64,000 nucleotides of DNA from Conexibacter sp. (lineage in GTDB: Bacteria; Actinomycetota; Thermoleophilia; Solirubrobacterales; Solirubrobacteraceae). The DNA lies in the NCBI GenBank assembly GCA_025964325.1, contig JAOPZA010000167.1, forward strand, positions 1 to 64,000. Direction: 5' to 3'. Positions within the stretch are counted from its first letter, which is position 1, and each line of letters begins with the position of its first letter. Of the stretch, positions 59,693 through 64,000 are shown one piece after another. The notes below the pieces were generated by a model, which was not told where the DNA came from, did not search any database, and saw only the letters and a program-made list of their open reading frames with translations. The translations under genes were made by a program, and so were the position numbers.

Positions 59693-61276
59693 ATGACATC
59701 CCCCCAACTCGAGATCGCGGGCGCGGGCGCCGATGCGGGCGCGTCCGCGTCCGACAGGACGCTCGTGCTCCGCACGCGGCAGCTCGACAAGTGGTTCGGC
59801 GCGACGCACGCGCTCGCCGGCGTGGACGTGAGCGTGCGCCGTGGCGACGTGCACGCGATCGTCGGCGAGAACGGCGCCGGCAAGTCGACGCTCGTGAAGA
59901 TCCTCGCGGGCGCGATCCCCGCCGGGGCCTACGACGGCGCCGTCGAGATCGACGGCGAGGCGCGCGCGCTGAGCGGGATCCGCGAGGCCGAGGCGGCCGG
60001 CGTGTTCCTCGTGCCGCAGGAGCTCGTCGTCGTCCCGGAGACGAGCGTGGCCGAGAACCTGTTCCTCAACCGCGAGCCGCGCACGCGGTTCGGGATGGTC
60101 GATTACCGCCGGCTCTACGGCGAGGCCGCCCACTGGATCGAGGACTTCGGGATCGGCGTCGAGCCGACGACGCCGATGCGGCGCCTGAGCGCCGGCCAGC
60201 AGCAGCTGGTCGGCATCGCGCGGGCGATGACGCAGGGCGTCAAGGTCCTGATCCTCGACGAGCCGACGTCGTCGCTGACGGACGCGGAGGCCGAGCGGCT
60301 GTTCGAGCACATCGGGCACTTCCGCGCGCGCGGCGTGACGACGCTCTACATCTCTCATCGGCTGGCGGAGATCGTGCGGCTCGCGCAGCAGATCACCGTG
60401 ATGCGCGACGGCCGCGTCGTCGAGGCGATCCCGGTCGCGGACGCGTCGACGCTGCCGCGGCGGATCGTCCGCTCGATGGTGGGGCGCGACATCGAGCAGC
60501 TCTACCCGCCGCGCGACGTCGACCCCGGCGCGGTCCGCTTCGACGTGCGCGGCCTCCACGTCGCCAACCGACGGGCCGAGCTCCCGCCCGTGCTGCGCGG
60601 CGTCGACCTGGCGCTGCGGCGCGGCGAGGTCGTCGGCGTCTTCGGACCCGTCGGATCGGGCTCCGCGGAGCTGGGCCCGGCGCTGTTCGGCGCGCTCCCG
60701 GCGCAGACCAGCGGCAGCGTGTCGCTCGACGGCGCTCCGCTGGAGCTGAGCTCGCCGCGCGCGGCGATCGCGGCCGGCCTCGGATACGTGACCGCGGACC
60801 GCAAGCAGAGCGGCCTCGTGCTGCCGATGAGCATCGCCGAGAACCTCACGCTCGTCGTGCTCGAACGGCTCTCCGCGCGGCAGCTCGTCGATCGCCGCGC
60901 CGAGCTCGCGACGGCGCGCTCCTATGCCGACGCGCTGCGGATCAAGTCCAGCTCGCTGCAGCAGCCGGTCGGCGAGCTGAGCGGCGGCAACCAGCAGAAG
61001 GTCGTCGTCGCCAAGTGGCTCGCCGCCGACCCCGAGGTGCTGATCCTCGAGGAGCCGACGCGCGGCATCGACGTCGGCGCCCGCATCGAGATCTACAACG
61101 TCGTCAACCGCCTCGCCGCAGCCGGCAAGGCGATCCTCGTCATCTCATCCGACCTGCCCGAGCTGATCGGCATCTGCGATCGGATCCTCGTGCTCAACAA
61201 GGGCGCCGTCGCCGGCGAGTGGGACCGCGACGAGGTCACGCAGGAGCTCGTCATGACCGCCGCCACAGGAGAGTAG
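59693..61276 (+). CDS. Sugar-type ABC importer ATPase (XylG/RbsA-like)
   Basis: A 527-residue tandem ATPase. The first half has Walker A GENGAGKSTLVKIL, LSAGQQQLVGIARAM and VLILDEPTSSL. The second half is the usual degenerate partner, with GPVGSGSAELG in place of a Walker A, then ELSGGNQQKVVVAKWL and LILEEPTRGIDVGA. The N-terminal 25 residues are a low-complexity Ala/Gly/Ser extension. ATG at 59693 is 19 bp after the second binding protein; the permease starts 3 bp after the stop. Confidence 0.95.
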   Translation: MTSPQLEIAGAGADAGASASDRTLVLRTRQLDKWFGATHALAGVDVSVRRGDVHAIVGENGAGKSTLVKILAGAIPAGAYDGAVEIDGEARALSGIREAEAAGVFLVPQELVVVPETSVAENLFLNREPRTRFGMVDYRRLYGEAAHWIEDFGIGVEPTTPMRRLSAGQQQLVGIARAMTQGVKVLILDEPTSSLTDAEAERLFEHIGHFRARGVTTLYISHRLAEIVRLAQQITVMRDGRVVEAIPVADASTLPRRIVRSMVGRDIEQLYPPRDVDPGAVRFDVRGLHVANRRAELPPVLRGVDLALRRGEVVGVFGPVGSGSAELGPALFGALPAQTSGSVSLDGAPLELSSPRAAIAAGLGYVTADRKQSGLVLPMSIAENLTLVVLERLSARQLVDRRAELATARSYADALRIKSSSLQQPVGELSGGNQQKVVVAKWLAADPEVLILEEPTRGIDVGARIEIYNVVNRLAAAGKAILVISSDLPELIGICDRILVLNKGAVAGEWDRDEVTQELVMTAATGE

Positions 61277-61279
61277 TCC

Positions 61280-62485
61280 GTGCTCGAGACCGAAACCACA
61301 CCCGTCCAACCTGCCGAGTCCGGCACGCCGGCGCCCGCGCCGCGCGGCACGGCCCTCAGAGGCCTGCTGATGAGCGACCGCATGCGGTCGCTCACGCTGG
61401 TCGGGATCCTCGCGGTCGTCGCGATCGTGTTCAACGTGCTCACGAACGGGCTCTTCCTGACCCCGCGCAACCTGACGCTGCTGAGCGTGCAGGTCGCGAT
61501 CACGGCGATCCTCGCGGCCGGCATCGTGATGATCATGGTGCCCGCGCACATCGACCTCTCAGTCGGCGCGTCGGTCGCGCTGACCGGCATCGTGACCGCG
61601 TTGACGATGCACGACCTCGGCGTCTCCGCGCCCGTCGCGATCCTGCTGACGCTGCTCGCCGGCGTCCTGATCGGCGTCTGGCACGGCATCTGGGTCGCGG
61701 TGCTCGGCGTGCCCGCCTTCATCGTGACGCTCGGCAGCCTGCTCGGCCTGCGCGGGCTCGCGCTGCTGCTGACGAAGGGCGAGACGATCGCGCCCGGAAA
61801 CGGCATCACGCCGCTCGCGCTGACGTTCGTCGCGCCGCTCTTCACGGTGCTGATCTTCGTCGTGCTGTTCGCCGCGCTGCTCGCGTTCCTGCTGCGCGAG
61901 CGCTCCGCGCGGACCGCGGCGAAGATCGAGGCGCCGCTGCGCAGCACCGTCGTGATGCCGGCCGCCTTCATCGGCGTCGCGTGCATCGGCGGCGCCGTCG
62001 TCGCGACCTCGTACCGCGGGCTGCCGCTGCCCGTCGTCGTGCTGCTCGTCGTGATGGTGACGGTCGGGCTCGTGCTGCGCCACACGCGCTTCGGACGCCA
62101 GCTCTACGCGATGGGCGGCAACCCGGAGGCCGCGCGCTACGCCGGCATCCGCACCCGCGGCCACACGTTCAAGATCTTCGTCTTCATGGGGCTGCTCTAC
62201 GGCGTCGGCGGCCTGCTGTCCGTCGCCCGCCTCGGCAGCGCGCCGCCGAACGCGGCCAACGGCCTGGAGCTGAACGTGATCGCGGCGGCGGTGATCGGCG
62301 GCACGAGCCTGCTCGGCGGCGTCGGCACGGTCTCCGGCGCGGTCATGGGCGCGCTGCTGATGGAGAGCCTCAACAACGGCATGAGCCTGATGAACCTGCC
62401 GTCCTACTGGCAGCAGATCGCCGTCGCGCTCGTCCTGCTGAGCGCCGTCTTCCTCGACGTGCGCAGCCGCCGCTCACGCGCGTGA
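61280..62485 (+). CDS. Sugar-type ABC importer permease (XylH/RbsC-like)
   Basis: A 401-residue membrane protein with about ten helices. Characteristic stretches are [73 protein letters not shown], and [24 protein letters not shown], the coupling loop with the EAA-like region. A central basic linker ([15 protein letters not shown]) lies between helices six and seven. GTG at 61280 is 3 bp after the ATPase stop. Confidence 0.94.
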   Translation: MLETETTPVQPAESGTPAPAPRGTALRGLLMSDRMRSLTLVGILAVVAIVFNVLTNGLFLTPRNLTLLSVQVAITAILAAGIVMIMVPAHIDLSVGASVALTGIVTALTMHDLGVSAPVAILLTLLAGVLIGVWHGIWVAVLGVPAFIVTLGSLLGLRGLALLLTKGETIAPGNGITPLALTFVAPLFTVLIFVVLFAALLAFLLRERSARTAAKIEAPLRSTVVMPAAFIGVACIGGAVVATSYRGLPLPVVVLLVVMVTVGLVLRHTRFGRQLYAMGGNPEAARYAGIRTRGHTFKIFVFMGLLYGVGGLLSVARLGSAPPNAANGLELNVIAAAVIGGTSLLGGVGTVSGAVMGALLMESLNNGMSLMNLPSYWQQIAVALVLLSAVFLDVRSRRSRA

Positions 62486-62504
62486 GCGGCGGCGCCGGCG
62501 GCCC

Positions 62505-63470
62505 TCAGCGAATCGCGATCGGATTCGCGGGGGCGCCGGTGGCGCCGACGATCCGCAACGGCGCGCAGACGTACAGGAACGAGAAGCGGCCGTCGCTCTG
62601 GCACGCCTCCGCGAGCTGCTCGAGCCACGCCAGCTCGGTGAGCACGATCCCGAGCCGGTGCATCAGCCCGATGTGGACCGGTCCGTAGAGGCCGGTCCGC
62701 TCCGCCTCGGCGACCTCGTTGCCGAACGTGTCGCTGACGAGGCTGGCGATCTCGCGCGAGGCGAACCACTCGGCCAGCTCGCGGCTGTAGCGCAGGCCGG
62801 GCTCGCGGAAGTCGCGGTAGAACGCCTCCGCGCCCTCGCGGTAGAAGCGCGGGATCCAGCCGGTGCGCAGCAGCAGCGCGTCGCCGCTGCGCAGCTCGGT
62901 CCCCTGCGCGGCCGCGCACGCCTCGAGCGTCTCGGCTCCGATCGCCTGCCCCGGCGCGAGCGAGGCGGTGCCGAGATGGCGGGCGAGGTCGAGCAGCACG
63001 CCGCGACCGACGATCCCGCGCCGCGCGATCGGCTCGACGCTCGCCCGCTGCAGGCCCCCGGCCGTGGAGGCGGCGGGAAAGCCGTTGTAGAGCTCGTCGC
63101 CGCACCACGCGTGGCCGAGCGCGTCGCAGTGCGTCGTGCCGTGGAGCGCCGTCGTGAGCGTGTCGTCGGCGAAGCGGTAGCCGCCGGCGAGCGGCTCCGC
63201 CTCGCCGCGCGCGTAGACGCCGTCGTCGAGCGTCATCGCGTGCTGCGCCGGCGCGCGTCCCGGCCACACCGGATCGCCGCCCTCCGCCCCGAGCGGCAGC
63301 GCGAGGCTGAAGGTGGTGCCGTCGCGCACCTCGGCGGCGGCGGCGAGCACGGCGGCCGGCGTCTGATGGTTCAGCGCGCCGACCTCGTCGTCGGCGCCCC
63401 AGCGGCCCCAGTTCGTCGGGCCGCCGGCCGTCGCGGCCTCGACGGCAGGCGGCAGCACCCGGTCAGCCAC
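62505..63470 (-). CDS. Cyclase-family metal hydrolase (kynurenine-formamidase-like)
   Basis: A 321-residue protein. The metal motif HGTTHCDALGH (HxGTHxDxxxH-like) is clear, preceded by the typical opening GGPTNWGRWGADDEVGALNHQTP. Such enzymes open or dehydrate lactones and amides; many sit beside short-chain or medium-chain dehydrogenases. GTG at 63470 overlaps the upstream dehydrogenase by 8 bp, so the two are coupled. It converges with the importer operon and could act on an imported compound. Confidence 0.88.
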   Translation of the reverse strand: MADRVLPPAVEAATAGGPTNWGRWGADDEVGALNHQTPAAVLAAAAEVRDGTTFSLALPLGAEGGDPVWPGRAPAQHAMTLDDGVYARGEAEPLAGGYRFADDTLTTALHGTTHCDALGHAWCGDELYNGFPAASTAGGLQRASVEPIARRGIVGRGVLLDLARHLGTASLAPGQAIGAETLEACAAAQGTELRSGDALLLRTGWIPRFYREGAEAFYRDFREPGLRYSRELAEWFASREIASLVSDTFGNEVAEAERTGLYGPVHIGLMHRLGIVLTELAWLEQLAEACQSDGRFSFLYVCAPLRIVGATGAPANPIAIR

Positions 63471-64000
63471 GGTCGGGCACGACGAGGATCTTGCCCGCGT
63501 CGCTCCCGAGCAGCTCGATCGCGCGATCGAACTCGTCGAGGCCGACGTGATGGGTCACGATCCACTCGAGGTCGAGGCGGCCGCTGCCGACGAGGCCGGC
63601 GAGCAGCTCCCAGGTGTCCCAGATGCGCCGGCCGAAGACGCCCTTCCACGTCACGTAGCGCACGTTGATGTGCTTCGAGACGTCGACCGGCACGATGCCG
63701 GGATGGCCGACCGTGATCAGCTCACCGCCCGTGCGGACCGCGGCGAGCACCGCCGGCAGCGCCGCCGCGGCGCCGGAGGCCTCGAACGCCACGTCGACCC
63801 CGTCGCGGCCGGGCGCGGCGCGGCGGCACGCCGCGCCGAGATCCTCGACGGTCGGATCGATCGTGCGCGCCCCAAGGCGCTCGGCGAGCGCGCGACGGTA
63901 CGGGTTGACCTCGCTCGCGAGCACGCAGCGGGCGCCGAACAGCTGCGCGAGCTGGATCACGAACAGGCCGATCGGGCCGGCACCGCTGACGAGCACGCAC
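63463..64000 (-). CDS. Zinc-type alcohol dehydrogenase, threonine-dehydrogenase-like (C-terminal part)
   Basis: The window holds the last 178 residues; the start lies beyond the right edge. The Rossmann motif VLVSGAGPIGLFVIQLAQLFGA is followed by FEASGAAAALPA, and NVRYVTWKGVFGRRIWDTWELLAGLVGSGRLDLEWIVTHHVGLDEFDRAIELL, a close resemblance to L-threonine 3-dehydrogenase and related polyol dehydrogenases. The zinc-binding N-terminal half is not visible. It is coupled to the cyclase gene downstream. Confidence 0.85.
   Translation of the reverse strand, partial: CVLVSGAGPIGLFVIQLAQLFGARCVLASEVNPYRRALAERLGARTIDPTVEDLGAACRRAAPGRDGVDVAFEASGAAAALPAVLAAVRTGGELITVGHPGIVPVDVSKHINVRYVTWKGVFGRRIWDTWELLAGLVGSGRLDLEWIVTHHVGLDEFDRAIELLGSDAGKILVVPDRG

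Overview
The window is GC-rich (about 70% or more by eye), densely packed with genes and ordinary chromosomal in character. I see no phage, transposon, plasmid or CRISPR genes. The content suggests a soil actinobacterium of the class Thermoleophilia (Solirubrobacterales, Conexibacter-like). The reasons are a complete nuoA-N operon, actinobacterial-style leaderless promoters, a DUF6328 membrane protein, and secreted CSLREA and repeat proteins. That placement is inference from gene content, not a database match.

Layout. 1-3.3 kb: an iron-export-type ABC pair cut by the left edge, divergent from a PabB-PabC fusion and a 60-residue protein. 3.4-6.6 kb: glutathione-independent formaldehyde dehydrogenase, a secreted HtaA-like protein and a divergent ECF sigma factor. 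6.7-10.5 kb: a minus-strand set of tRNA-Arg(UCU), a divergent arginyl-tRNA-synthetase-like protein, a SAM methyltransferase and an ATP-grasp ligase. 10.5-13.7 kb: a 420-bp structured intergenic region, a glycosyltransferase, ferredoxin, superoxide dismutase and a divergent four-cysteine (Fe-S type) regulator. 13.7-17 kb: a GntR/FadR regulator, an MFS carrier and HemW.

17-32.3 kb: all fourteen Complex I genes, nuoA to nuoN, on the minus strand. They mostly overlap by 1-10 bases and are read from an extended -10 promoter beside a perfect 15-bp palindrome. Inverted repeats interrupt the operon at nuoD/nuoE and nuoK/nuoL. 32.3-37.8 kb: a membrane protein, divergent cupredoxin-like and cytochrome c lipoproteins, serS, a double-domain ThyX-like protein and a FUSC-family membrane protein. 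38-43.6 kb: acetate and acyl metabolism (acyl-CoA ligase, acsA, a YaaH/SatP-type acetate carrier) with a CapA-like protein between. 43.6-50.7 kb: isochorismatase-like hydrolase, membrane proteins, CBS protein, saccharopine-reductase-like enzyme, unusual alpha/beta hydrolase, an arsR/arsC pair, a crcB pair, DUF6328 and DUF1269 proteins. 50.8-56.8 kb: a lone mreB, a large secreted CSLREA/beta-helix protein, a VOC protein, a secreted three-repeat protein and a lactonase-like metallo-beta-lactamase. 56.8-64 kb: a sugar-type ABC importer with two tandem binding lipoproteins, one ATPase and one permease, facing a cyclase and a truncated threonine-dehydrogenase-like gene.

Two things stand out. The first is the tRNA-Arg / ArgRS-like / methyltransferase / ATP-grasp cassette. 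Its synthetase departs from housekeeping ArgRS in conserved motifs, and its start codon abuts the tRNA gene; it is the best candidate here for an undescribed tRNA-linked or peptide-modifying pathway. The second is that a -10 hexamer lies 6-10 bases upstream of the start codon of about a dozen unit-leading genes, implying widespread leaderless transcription.
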